From Pedobacter sp. SYSU D00535 (lineage in GTDB: Bacteria; Bacteroidota; Bacteroidia; Sphingobacteriales; Sphingobacteriaceae): a DNA stretch of 64,000 nucleotides. Under the pieces are notes generated by a model. That model was not told where the DNA came from and did not search any database. It saw only the letters and a list, made by a program, of their open reading frames with translations. The position numbers and the translations under genes were made by a program. The DNA lies in contig NZ_JAFEWD010000002.1 in NCBI RefSeq assembly GCF_017355855.1, forward strand, positions 682,001-746,000, in the 5' to 3' direction. Each line of letters starts with the position of its first letter. Positions within the stretch are counted from its first letter, which is position 1. Shown one piece after another: positions 17,514-27,242 of this stretch.

Positions 17514-19535
17514 ATGAGGAAAACTAGGATTAATCAATTTTTAGTTGCATTTAGAAGTTTAGGAATGCAAAGTCGTCATTTCGCCCTTGGAGGTGCAATA
17601 CTATTAAGTACACAGGTACTCGGCCAACAGTTAGCCTTTCCATCAGCGGAAGGTTTTGGCCGTTTTGCTACTGGTGGACGAGGCGGTACAGTGTATAAGG
17701 TTACTAACCTGAATGACTCCGGGCCTGGCTCATTTCGCGATGCTGTGAGTCAGCCTAATCGAACCGTTGTTTTTACAGTAGGAGGTATAATAAGAATCAG
17801 TACCCGTATTGTTGTCCAGAAGAACGTAACGATTGCGGGTCAGACAGCACCGGGTGATGGCATCATGATCTATGGCAATGGTCTTTCCTTTACAAATGCA
17901 GATAATAGTATCGTAAGGTACATTCGTATCAGAATGGGTATTAATGGAAGTGATGGTAAAGATGCAATTGCTATTGCGAATGGTAAAAATATGATTTTCG
18001 ACCATGTATCAGTATCCTGGGGAAGGGATGGGACATTAGATGTTAGTGCTGCTACAGGAGACGAAGTTGGTGATATGACGTTTCAAAACTGTATCATCGC
18101 ACAGGGGCTTCAAGGGCACTCAACCGGAGGCTTGTTACAGTCGGATGCTGGTATAAGTATTCTTAGAAGTTTATATATTGATAATAACTCCAGAAACCCA
18201 AAGGTGAAGGGTATAAACCAGTTTGTAAATAACGTCATTTATAACTGGGTAGCTTCAGCGTATATATTGGGCGATTCGGACGGTCCTTCAGCAGCTAATG
18301 TTACCAACAATTATTTTATCAACGGCCCCGAGACCTCTACTTCTGCGTTTAGTCGTGGAAATACCAATTTCAGTATTTATGCTGCAAATAATTACCAGGA
18401 TTCTAATAAAGATGGGGTATTAAATGGTAGCGTTATACCTCAATCGGGCTACGGAACTGTAACCTGGAAAACTACTCCTTTTGATTATCCCGTTGTTACG
18501 GAACTAACGCCACAAGCAGCGTTGAATTATGTTATTGCAAATGCAGGGTGCAATAAAAAAAGAGATAAAACAGATGCAAGACTAATTACAGAGCTTCAGT
18601 CGTATGGAACAATAGGCCAGACTATCAGTGATGAGAATAACGCTCCGATGAATGGGGTGGGTACTTTAAATAGTGGGTCTGCTCCATATGATTCTGACAA
18701 TGATGGAATGCCGGATTCATGGGAATCTGCAAATGGCACGAACATAAATGTTGCAGATAATAACGGAGACCTTGATGCTGATGGATATACGAATCTTGAG
18801 GAATATCTTAATTCTTTGACTGGCGGAGATTCTGCAACAGGCACAAGCATTACTATTCAGGAGAATTCAACCGGCTTTTGTAGTGTTCAGGGAACTATTG
18901 ACTCTAATCATTCTGGATTTACAGGCAGCGGTTTTGCAAATACTAACAATGTAGCAAATAGAGGTATAGTATGGCGAATCAACGTGCCGCAAGCAGGGCT
19001 TTATACGTTAACCTGGCGCCAGGCAAATGGCGCGGGAGATAATAGAGTAGCAAGACTGCTAGTTAATGGATCTGAAGTCCTTGAAAATATAAGTTTCCCC
19101 ACTACTGGTAGTTGGACAACATGGAAAGATGTTTCGGTTACTCGTCTGTTAGGAGCAGGGCAAAACACGGTCAGATTGGAAAGTACTACCGCAAGTGGAC
19201 TTTCTAATATTGATTATCTTAAAGTGACAGGAAATAACCCTGGTGTTTTAAGTTGCTCCGGAGCTACTGTTATGGACGTAAAAGTTAACGAGCTATCACT
19301 AATAGAACAAAAGAATAGTAGTTCAATAATTTATCCAAATCCATCTACAGATAAATTCACAATTAGATCAGCCGACAGATTTAGCTACTTTGTTTTTGAT
19401 CAGTTAGGTAAAGAGCTGGAAAGAGGAGAGGCTAAAGAACAAGTTTCTACGGGAAGTAATCTTGCTTCAGGCATTTACTTTATTAAAATAGTAAAGGCTT
19501 CGGGAGTAGAGACTCTGAAGTGTATCAAGCAATAG
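17514..19535 (+). CDS. Type IX-secreted pectate lyase (PL1-like) with carbohydrate-binding module
   Basis: A 673-residue lyase closely related to the catalytic domain of the 1450-residue enzyme at 4695. It shares FPSAEGFGRFATGGR, FDHVSVSWGRD, SRNPKVKG and a DSDNDGMPDSWE calcium-type motif near residue 392. A CBM6/35-like beta-sandwich (about 445-575, ending SNIDYLKVTG) and a C-terminal type IX sorting domain (about 605-673, IYPNPS...SGIYFIKI) follow. The N-terminus is long before the hydrophobic signal (about 25-42). The gene has its own operator-bearing promoter. The two lyases look like an ancient duplication with different accessory domains. Confidence 0.9.
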   Translation: MRKTRINQFLVAFRSLGMQSRHFALGGAILLSTQVLGQQLAFPSAEGFGRFATGGRGGTVYKVTNLNDSGPGSFRDAVSQPNRTVVFTVGGIIRISTRIVVQKNVTIAGQTAPGDGIMIYGNGLSFTNADNSIVRYIRIRMGINGSDGKDAIAIANGKNMIFDHVSVSWGRDGTLDVSAATGDEVGDMTFQNCIIAQGLQGHSTGGLLQSDAGISILRSLYIDNNSRNPKVKGINQFVNNVIYNWVASAYILGDSDGPSAANVTNNYFINGPETSTSAFSRGNTNFSIYAANNYQDSNKDGVLNGSVIPQSGYGTVTWKTTPFDYPVVTELTPQAALNYVIANAGCNKKRDKTDARLITELQSYGTIGQTISDENNAPMNGVGTLNSGSAPYDSDNDGMPDSWESANGTNINVADNNGDLDADGYTNLEEYLNSLTGGDSATGTSITIQENSTGFCSVQGTIDSNHSGFTGSGFANTNNVANRGIVWRINVPQAGLYTLTWRQANGAGDNRVARLLVNGSEVLENISFPTTGSWTTWKDVSVTRLLGAGQNTVRLESTTASGLSNIDYLKVTGNNPGVLSCSGATVMDVKVNELSLIEQKNSSSIIYPNPSTDKFTIRSADRFSYFVFDQLGKELERGEAKEQVSTGSNLASGIYFIKIVKASGVETLKCIKQ

Positions 19536-19614
19536 GAAATAAAATAATAAAAGGAAAATCTAATAATTCGGGTGTACCTGAACTGTACATCCCATAAAAT
19601 TTAATATCTAGTGT

Positions 19615-19632
19615 AACGATTGAATAATCGTT
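19615..19632. promoter_or_regulatory. Perfect palindromic hairpin upstream of hybrid regulator
   Basis: AACGATT and AATCGTT flank a 4-nt centre, 72 nt before the start codon of the hybrid two-component gene. No U-run follows, so an operator or leader structure is likelier than a terminator. Confidence 0.35.
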
Positions 19633-19703
19633 GCTCCAAGTCATCAAAAAGGAATCTATATTTACTATAGTCATTCATAATGTGATAGGGGGAGGATTAA
19701 TAT

Positions 19704-22700
19704 TTGAAAGAGCTTTGTTTTCTACTGGCATTTCTTTTTGGGAACCAGTTTGCAGTTTTAGCGACACTTCCAGAACCGAAGTTTACCCATTATTCTACTG
19801 AAGACGGTTTGTCTCACAATGGAGTTTTGTGTATTAAACAGGATAGAGAAGGCTTTATATGGTTGGGTACATGGGACGGCATTAATCGGTTTGACGGTCA
19901 CACTTTTACGACATACAAGTCTAGACCAGGTGATAAGTCAGACCTTAGAAATAATAAAGTTAGGGATATTGTAGAAGACCAGCTTGGATACCTGTGGGTG
20001 ATGACTTACGACCGTAAAGTTTATCGCTTTGATAAAAAAACAGAGGAGTTCACTGCCCTTTCTAAATCAGTTTCAGGAGAAAATTTAGAGCATTTATATT
20101 TCAAAAAAATCATCCCCCTTGTTAATGGTGATACCTGGCTTCTTACTGAAAACAGGGAAGTTCTTTGCGTCTCACCTGGCGCTAATAATAGCTTGCGAGT
20201 TGTCAATTTTAGTTCAGGCAGATATCTATTTGCCGGCAGGGCCGTAAATTTCATCTATGAAGATAAGGATCATAAAATTTGGTTTGGAACGAAAAAAGGT
20301 CTTGTTTGCCTGATAAAAAGGGGAAGCAAGTATTCATCCTATTTCTCTTCACCCAAGGTTTATGCAAGCAATTTAAGTGTTACTTCCGTTTCTGGAAACA
20401 GCGCCGGTGAAATATATTTTGGTAGTACCAGTGGTGTTTTAATCAGATATCACGAAAAAGGAAAAACTTTTTCGAACTTCAAAATTCAAGGAACTGAAAT
20501 ATCTGATGTGCGGGCATCAAATACAGGAAAAACCTACGTTACTACCAAATCCGCCGGCCTGTTTCTATTCGAAAGAGGCGCAGTTTTCCGTCGTTTAGGT
20601 GATGGGAGCCAGAAGAAGCTTCAATCGATTTTTGAAGACTCCAACGGCAATTTGTGGATAGAGACGCCCAACGCCGGTGTTTATAGGTATTCGCCTACTG
20701 ATGGAAAGTTCAAATATTTTACTTCGAAGGGCCAGAATCCTTACGGCGATAAAGGCTACAATATTTTTGAGGATGTAAATCATGTGGTATGGGTAAGATT
20801 AAAGAATGCAGATTTTGGATATTTTAACCGTGCAGAAGATAGACTAGACTTCTTCTACAATGAGCCTGGTGCTTCAAATAAGCTTTTTTCGAACAGTGTA
20901 GTTTCTGCGCTTTCAGATAGCAAAGGGGTTCTTTGGTTTAGCTCCCGAAATGGAGGTCTCAATAAGGTTGTCTTCCCTTCGAATAACTTTAAGCATCATC
21001 TGCTGATTAAGGATCCAAATGCAAAGTCTGATAACGAAGTACGAGCTCTATTCCAAGATCAGGATGGTAAAACGTGGATTACCTCTAAAACTGGAAAGTT
21101 GCGGGTATATAAAAATGGTAAAGAAATCAAAGGGCTCTTAAGTGCTCCTTATCCAGAATTAGGAAGAATATATTGTATCACAGAAGGAAAAGACGGAACC
21201 ATTTGGATTGGGACAAAAGGTCAGGGCCTTTTGAAGTTAGATCCTCTGAATAAAGAAAGAACTCAGTACAAGTTAACTCGCTTCGTCCGAGAGTTGAATA
21301 ATCCTTATGGTATAAGCGGTGACCAGATATACTCAATACTGGTCGACGATAAGGGCAGGGTATGGGTCGGAACATTTGGTAAAGGGTTAAATCTGCTGGT
21401 TTTTGAAAACGGAAGATATAAGTTCAGAAATACTAATAATACCTTCAAAAAATATCCGAATAAAGCTTTTAATGTTATCAGGCATATAATTCAAGGGCCA
21501 GATAAACGGATCTGGCTAGCTACGACAGATGGCTTATTGCGTTTTGATCCAAACCAAGACCTGGACAACGTTTCATTTATAAAAACTACAAAGATACCAG
21601 GAGACAGGTCGAGCCTTGGTAGTAATGATGCGTTATATATCTATCAGGCCCGCGATAAGAATATCTGGATCGGTACTTTTGGAGGAGGAGTAAGTAAATT
21701 GATTTCTTCTCCTTCAGATCTAAAGCAACCTCTGCGGTTTAAGACATTTACCAGAGAACAGGGGCTACCTAACGACATAATTCTTAGCATAGTTGAAGAC
21801 GACATTGGCGGACTATGGATCGCTACTGAAAATGGATTATCCAGGCTAGATCACAGGAGGGGCATATTTAGAAATTATGATAATTATGATGGCTTGCCCA
21901 AAACCCGTTTTTCAGAGTCAGCCGTTTTTAGATCTAACACAGGAGAGATATATTTCGGATGTCTTAACGGTTATATTTCTTTTCGCCCGGACAAGCTGGT
22001 TAATCAGAAATTCAAGTCTTTACTAGCACTTACCAATTTTCAGCTATACAACACAGACATTAATACAAGAAATTCAAATCCGGGTATAAAATATGCCATT
22101 AATTATGCCAAGGAGATTATACTTAGGTTCGACCAGAACTTTATAGCTTTCGAATATGCTCTTTTAGATTTCAGGTTGTCAAAAAATATCTCATACTCTT
22201 ACATACTCGAAGGCTACGATAAGACGTGGCATCACGTAAAGAATCAACGAAAAGCTGCCTATACCCAAATACCTCCAGGGAAATATACGTTTAAAGTAAA
22301 AGTTACTGACAGTTATTACTTCAGTAATCTTCCCGAAAAGGAAATATCAGTCCATATACTAAAGCCTTGGTGGTTAAGTAATTGGGCGATTCTTGGCTAT
22401 TGTTTAGCCGCGTTGGTAATTATTGAAATAATCAGAAGAGTTGCTTTAACGCTTATCAGGTTAAAAAACAAGGTAGTTGTAGAAAAAAAAATGACAGAGC
22501 TGAAATTACAGCTTTTTACAAATGTTTCTCACGAACTCAGGACGCCTCTTACACTCATTGTAAACCCATTAAATAGAATTGGAGAAACCGAAAACCTAAG
22601 TTCAAAAGGCCGCGAGTATTTAGAGATAGCAGATAAAAATACTAAAAGAATGCTTCGCTTCATTAACCAGCTTCTCGACTTAAGAAAGATCCAAAGTCAA

Positions 22701-24053
22701 CAATTTAAATTAAGTGTTCAAAGCATTGAGCTTGTTAGCTTTCTCAATCAGATAGCCTCTTATTTCAATGACATTTGCTCTGAAAAGAATATCCAATTAA
22801 AAGTGGTTTGCTCGTCCAATGAATGTATTGTGTGGGGTGATGAAGAAAAGATTGAGATTGTGTTTTTTAATATCATATCAAATGCTATCAAATTTACTCC
22901 CGTAGGAAAGCATGTTTATGTCGAAGTAGACGCCCATGGCGAAAAGTATGTAACTGTCAGTGTTATTGATGAAGGAGTAGGAGTGAGTGAGGATAAGCTG
23001 CAAGATATTTTCAAACTTTATTACGAAGGGGATAATAGGCAGGATAAGGCATTTAAAGGTACCGGTATTGGTTTGGCATTAAGTAAGGATATAATTACAC
23101 TTCATAAGGGAAGGATATCTGCCAGCAATAATAAAGAAGAAGGAATTACAGTGGCGGTAGAACTGCTTAAAGGAAATTCACATTATAACCCCTATGATAT
23201 CGTGTCAGAAAGAACTGTAATCAATCAGGTAGTTGAAAGCAAACCCATTAAAGTTCAGAATATTGAGCCACCCGGAAATACAGATGGTCTTCCAAAAATA
23301 TTGATTGTTGAGGATAATACAGAGTTAAGAAAGCTTCTTGCTGATCAGTTTAGTTCACGCTACCAGGTTCTTGAAGCAGAAAATGGAAGGCAAGGATGCA
23401 AGAAGGCTGTAGAATTTCAACCTGATGTCATCCTCAGCGACGTTATGATGCCCGAGATGGACGGAATTCAAATGCTTAATCAATTGAAAAGTGAAATGGA
23501 AACAAGCCACATTCCAATTATCCTACTAACGGCAAAGTCTTCGATTGAAGATCAGATAAACGGTCTTTCTTTTGGGGCAGACTATTATGTCACAAAGCCA
23601 TTTCACACTGATTATATCGAGCACTTGATAAAGAATTTGGTAACACAGCGTCAAAGGATTCTTAGCAATATTCTTGAGAAAACAAAAGTTGTAAAATTAG
23701 AACCCAGTGAAATATTTATAACACCCCGAGATGAAAAGTTCTTGAAAGATGTGATACAGATCGTAGAGACTAAAATGTCGGATATCCACTTTAAAATTGA
23801 TTCTGTTGCGGAAGGTATAGGAATGGGACGAACAACCTTCTTCAAAAAAATCAAAAGCCTTACGAATATGTCGCCCGTTGAACTGGTAAGAGACATACGG
23901 CTTAAAAGGGCAAAACAACTTTTGGACACAGGTGAAATGGGAGTTACCGAAGTTGGTTATATGGTCGGGTTCAATAGTTCCAGTTATTTCAGCACGTGCT
24001 TCAGAGAAAAATATAATGTTGCTCCATCTGAATATTTAAAATCTAAACAGTAA
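19704..24053 (+). CDS. Hybrid two-component system sensor kinase/response regulator (HTCS)
   Basis: A 1449-residue one-protein two-component regulator of the Bacteroidota HTCS type. Order: signal peptide (1-20), a periplasmic double propeller of Reg_prop repeats (about 30-745, many GxIWIGT units) and a Y_Y_Y domain (about 800-895). Next come a transmembrane helix (about 898-920), a HisKA domain with phospho-acceptor H943 in NVSHELRTP, an HATPase domain (GTGIGLALS), a receiver with D1246 in LSDVMMPEMDG, and a C-terminal AraC-type HTH (about 1345-1449). The start is TTG, preceded by a strong GGGGGAGG eight bases upstream, unusual in this phylum. It senses a pectic oligosaccharide directly and should activate the three dyad promoters at 3883, 9263 and 17431. 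Confidence 0.95.
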   Translation: MKELCFLLAFLFGNQFAVLATLPEPKFTHYSTEDGLSHNGVLCIKQDREGFIWLGTWDGINRFDGHTFTTYKSRPGDKSDLRNNKVRDIVEDQLGYLWVMTYDRKVYRFDKKTEEFTALSKSVSGENLEHLYFKKIIPLVNGDTWLLTENREVLCVSPGANNSLRVVNFSSGRYLFAGRAVNFIYEDKDHKIWFGTKKGLVCLIKRGSKYSSYFSSPKVYASNLSVTSVSGNSAGEIYFGSTSGVLIRYHEKGKTFSNFKIQGTEISDVRASNTGKTYVTTKSAGLFLFERGAVFRRLGDGSQKKLQSIFEDSNGNLWIETPNAGVYRYSPTDGKFKYFTSKGQNPYGDKGYNIFEDVNHVVWVRLKNADFGYFNRAEDRLDFFYNEPGASNKLFSNSVVSALSDSKGVLWFSSRNGGLNKVVFPSNNFKHHLLIKDPNAKSDNEVRALFQDQDGKTWITSKTGKLRVYKNGKEIKGLLSAPYPELGRIYCITEGKDGTIWIGTKGQGLLKLDPLNKERTQYKLTRFVRELNNPYGISGDQIYSILVDDKGRVWVGTFGKGLNLLVFENGRYKFRNTNNTFKKYPNKAFNVIRHIIQGPDKRIWLATTDGLLRFDPNQDLDNVSFIKTTKIPGDRSSLGSNDALYIYQARDKNIWIGTFGGGVSKLISSPSDLKQPLRFKTFTREQGLPNDIILSIVEDDIGGLWIATENGLSRLDHRRGIFRNYDNYDGLPKTRFSESAVFRSNTGEIYFGCLNGYISFRPDKLVNQKFKSLLALTNFQLYNTDINTRNSNPGIKYAINYAKEIILRFDQNFIAFEYALLDFRLSKNISYSYILEGYDKTWHHVKNQRKAAYTQIPPGKYTFKVKVTDSYYFSNLPEKEISVHILKPWWLSNWAILGYCLAALVIIEIIRRVALTLIRLKNKVVVEKKMTELKLQLFTNVSHELRTPLTLIVNPLNRIGETENLSSKGREYLEIADKNTKRMLRFINQLLDLRKIQSQQFKLSVQSIELVSFLNQIASYFNDICSEKNIQLKVVCSSNECIVWGDEEKIEIVFFNIISNAIKFTPVGKHVYVEVDAHGEKYVTVSVIDEGVGVSEDKLQDIFKLYYEGDNRQDKAFKGTGIGLALSKDIITLHKGRISASNNKEEGITVAVELLKGNSHYNPYDIVSERTVINQVVESKPIKVQNIEPPGNTDGLPKILIVEDNTELRKLLADQFSSRYQVLEAENGRQGCKKAVEFQPDVILSDVMMPEMDGIQMLNQLKSEMETSHIPIILLTAKSSIEDQINGLSFGADYYVTKPFHTDYIEHLIKNLVTQRQRILSNILEKTKVVKLEPSEIFITPRDEKFLKDVIQIVETKMSDIHFKIDSVAEGIGMGRTTFFKKIKSLTNMSPVELVRDIRLKRAKQLLDTGEMGVTEVGYMVGFNSSSYFSTCFREKYNVAPSEYLKSKQ

Positions 24054-24262
24054 TTACAGCTGATTGCAAATTGATTTTTGCCTAAAAAACAGGCGACGTG
24101 GGAGTGCTATGCCATTTTTTTAGCCTTAACATTCCATCTGGTTTTAGGATATGGGACAAGAAGGATGCGCGTAGAGATTATAAAACGAAGAATAAATGCT
24201 CTGTGGTTGATGTGCCAGCCAGTCAGCTACTAATTCAATATAGAAAATAGACACCTTTAATT

Positions 24263-27088
24263 ATGAAAGTTAAGAAATGGATTTATGCTATCGGACTTTT
24301 AGTTCTTACTTCTGCGGTAGCAGTAGCACAATCCGGGACAACTAAAGAGGTTCAATACCTTTCGGGAACAGATGTTAAGAATACTAAAACCTGGGATTTC
24401 TGGGTTACAGGAGGGCGTAAAAGTGGTTTCTGGACTTCCATCCCCGTGCCCTCTCACTGGGAACAGCATGGCTTTGGTGGTTACAATTACGGCCGTGACT
24501 ATGTGACATACGGCAAGAACTTTAGATTTAATGATGAAAAAGGATTATACAAGTACCAGTTCGATGTGCCCGTATCTTGGCAGGGAAAAGATGTGTATAT
24601 CGTTTTCGAAGGCTCGATGACGGATACAGAAGTAAAGATCAATGGGAAATCTGCTGGCCCAATTCACCAGGGAGCCTTCTATCGCTTCAAATATAACATC
24701 AGCGATAAGCTGAAATATGGCCAAAGAAACTTGTTAGAGGTCACCGTTAGCAAAATGTCGGCAGATAAATCCGTTAACAATGCCGAACGGTTGGCAGATT
24801 ACTGGATTTTTGGAGGCATCTATCGCCCCGTACTACTTGAAGCCCTACCGAAAGAACATATAGACTGGGTGTCAATTGACGCGAAGGCTAATGGGGCATT
24901 CAACCTAAATGTGTATCTTAAAAATGCTGGATCAGGCAGAGAAGTATTAGCGGAGATCGTTGATAAAGCTGGCAGAGTTGTGGGAACTGGCTCGGTGAAA
25001 ACAACAGGAAAAGACTCGGTTGTTAACCTCAAAACTACTGTGAAGCAACCCGCACTCTGGGCGGCAGAAACTCCGAACCTTTATAAGGTTAACATTTATC
25101 TTAAAAACAATGGGAATCTAGTTTATAAAACTTCGGAAAAATTTGGCTTCCGGACTATTGAAGTTCGGAAGCAGGACGGTATCTATATAAACGGAACCAA
25201 AATTAAAATAAAAGGAGTAAACCGCCACGTGTTCTGGCCAGAGTACGGACGTGCAACCTATCCAGAAGCAGATCTGATAGATGTAAAGCTGATCAAGGAA
25301 ATGAACATGAATGCAGTTCGTTGCTCGCATTACCCGCCCGACGCCAATTTTCTGCGAGTTTGTGATTCTCTTGGTTTATACGTAATCGACGAACTGGCGG
25401 GCTGGCAAAAAGCATACAGCACAAAGGTTGGAGAAACGAGAGTAAAGGAAATGGTAACGCGTGATGCCAATCATCCCTCTATTTTATTCTGGAGCAATGG
25501 CAATGAGGGTGGGCATAATAAGGATCTGGATGATGACTTTGCCAAATATGATCTTTCTGCCAGAATAGTCATCCATGCCCATCACCGTCCGGGAAATGCT
25601 ATCAACGGCATCGATTGCAATCACTATGAAGATTATTACAGTGCAGAAAAAATAGTTGCTGATACAAACCTGTATATGCCAACTGAATTTCTTCACGCAA
25701 TGCATGACGGCGGAGGTGCAGCTGGCCTTGCTGATATGTGGGATCTCCACTGGAATTCAAAAAAGGGAGTAGGTGGTTTCATTTGGGATTTTGCAGATGA
25801 AGGCATTATGCGAACAGATCTGAATAATATGATCGATGTTAATGGGACAAATGCCGCCGATGGAGTTGTTGGTCCTCATCGCGAGAAGGAAGGAAGTTTC
25901 CACGCTATCCGCGAGATTTATTCACCAGTCAGAATAAGCCTGAAAGCATTGCCCGAAAATTTCAAAGGTGAAATTCCGGTAGAAAACCGTTTCAATTTCA
26001 CCAACCTGAAAGAATGCAGTTTTGAGTGGGAGTTGCTTAAATTCAATAAAAAGCAAGACGACGACGTCGGTTATACTTTAATAAATAAGGGAGTTATCTC
26101 AGCTCCCGATGTTGCTCCTGTAGCGAAAGGAGTTCTAAAAGTAAACCTACCTGCCAGATGGAAAAGCAGTGATGCCCTTGCTATTCGAGCATACGATCCA
26201 TATAAAAATGAGGTTTACCGCTGGGTTTGGAAGGTAAAGTCTAATACCCAACTATTGGAAGAAGTTTTAAATGCTGAAAGAGCAGACGGCAGTGCTGTCG
26301 CAACCGAAACGGATAGTTCGATTACTTTGAAAGCCAATGGGATATCCATCAGCTTAAGTAAAAGGACGGGTAAGCTGATTAATGTCAAGAACGAGAAAAA
26401 TCCTCAATTATCCTTCGATAACGGTCCTGTGCTGGCGAGCGGAAATAGCACTTTTACGGGAATTAAGTCGATTAAAGAAGGGAACGATATTATTGTAGAA
26501 GCTTCTTATACAGGGGACATGACATCTGTCAGGTGGAAAATGCAGCCTTCGGGATGGTTAGAGATGTCTTATCAATACTCCTTAAACGGCAAGTATCCTT
26601 TTGGTGGTATTAGTTTCGATTACCCTGAAGGGTTAGTTACTGGAGTGAAATGGTTGGGAAAAGGGCCATATCGTGTCTGGAAAAACCGGTTGCAGGGAGT
26701 AACATTCGACGTGTTTGAAAAAAGGTATAACAATACCCAGACTGGTACCTCACCCTGGATCTTTCCCGAATTCAAAGGCTACTATTCTGAAGTCGTATGG
26801 ATGGAACTAAGTACAATGGAAGGGAAATTTACTATCGCAAGCCCTGATAATGATCTTTTTGTTCGCCTGTTTGATTTTTACGCGATTAAAGGACAGAAAC
26901 CTCATCCGCAACTTCCAACAGGTAATATTTCCTTCCTGGATGGGATTCCACCAGTAGGTTCAAAAATGGGAATCAACTATGAAAATGTCAAAGGATTAGG
27001 ACCAAGCAGCGATCTCAATGAATTTAACGGGCCTATAAAACGAACGCTCTATTTCTATTTCGGGATTCCAAAACCTGTAGAAGATTAG
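24263..27088 (+). CDS. GH2-family glycoside hydrolase (beta-galactosidase type)
   Basis: A 941-residue secreted GH2 enzyme (signal peptide 1-22, ending AVAQ). N-terminal sugar-binding and Ig-like domains (about 45-305) precede a TIM barrel. Acid/base E415 lies in SNGNEGG and nucleophile E475 in PTEFLHAMHDGGG, the counterpart of CEYAHAMGN in LacZ. A further barrel motif is GGFIWDFADEG, and a C-terminal beta-gal small-chain-like region follows. GH2 covers beta-galactosidases, beta-glucuronidases and alpha-L-arabinopyranosidases. The pectin context favours trimming of galactan or rhamnogalacturonan side chains. No copy of the regulator dyad was found in the 209-bp gap before it. Confidence 0.92.
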   Translation: MKVKKWIYAIGLLVLTSAVAVAQSGTTKEVQYLSGTDVKNTKTWDFWVTGGRKSGFWTSIPVPSHWEQHGFGGYNYGRDYVTYGKNFRFNDEKGLYKYQFDVPVSWQGKDVYIVFEGSMTDTEVKINGKSAGPIHQGAFYRFKYNISDKLKYGQRNLLEVTVSKMSADKSVNNAERLADYWIFGGIYRPVLLEALPKEHIDWVSIDAKANGAFNLNVYLKNAGSGREVLAEIVDKAGRVVGTGSVKTTGKDSVVNLKTTVKQPALWAAETPNLYKVNIYLKNNGNLVYKTSEKFGFRTIEVRKQDGIYINGTKIKIKGVNRHVFWPEYGRATYPEADLIDVKLIKEMNMNAVRCSHYPPDANFLRVCDSLGLYVIDELAGWQKAYSTKVGETRVKEMVTRDANHPSILFWSNGNEGGHNKDLDDDFAKYDLSARIVIHAHHRPGNAINGIDCNHYEDYYSAEKIVADTNLYMPTEFLHAMHDGGGAAGLADMWDLHWNSKKGVGGFIWDFADEGIMRTDLNNMIDVNGTNAADGVVGPHREKEGSFHAIREIYSPVRISLKALPENFKGEIPVENRFNFTNLKECSFEWELLKFNKKQDDDVGYTLINKGVISAPDVAPVAKGVLKVNLPARWKSSDALAIRAYDPYKNEVYRWVWKVKSNTQLLEEVLNAERADGSAVATETDSSITLKANGISISLSKRTGKLINVKNEKNPQLSFDNGPVLASGNSTFTGIKSIKEGNDIIVEASYTGDMTSVRWKMQPSGWLEMSYQYSLNGKYPFGGISFDYPEGLVTGVKWLGKGPYRVWKNRLQGVTFDVFEKRYNNTQTGTSPWIFPEFKGYYSEVVWMELSTMEGKFTIASPDNDLFVRLFDFYAIKGQKPHPQLPTGNISFLDGIPPVGSKMGINYENVKGLGPSSDLNEFNGPIKRTLYFYFGIPKPVED

Positions 27089-27242
27089 CAGTTTATGACG
27101 CGAGGGAAGATGCCTCAATGGATTGAGGTCTTATTGCATTTGTATTGCTGAACGAAGCCTATATGCGATTGTTCGGATAGTATCTAATCGAAGGAATTCG
27201 CACTGCTTATTCAATAGTTAACCACCTATCCCAAAACAAACA

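Noticed and set aside
17308-17517. A 69-codon frame before the second pectate lyase
   Set aside because: It covers the operator and promoter at 17431-17488 and has no protein-family character; the regulatory reading explains the bases better.
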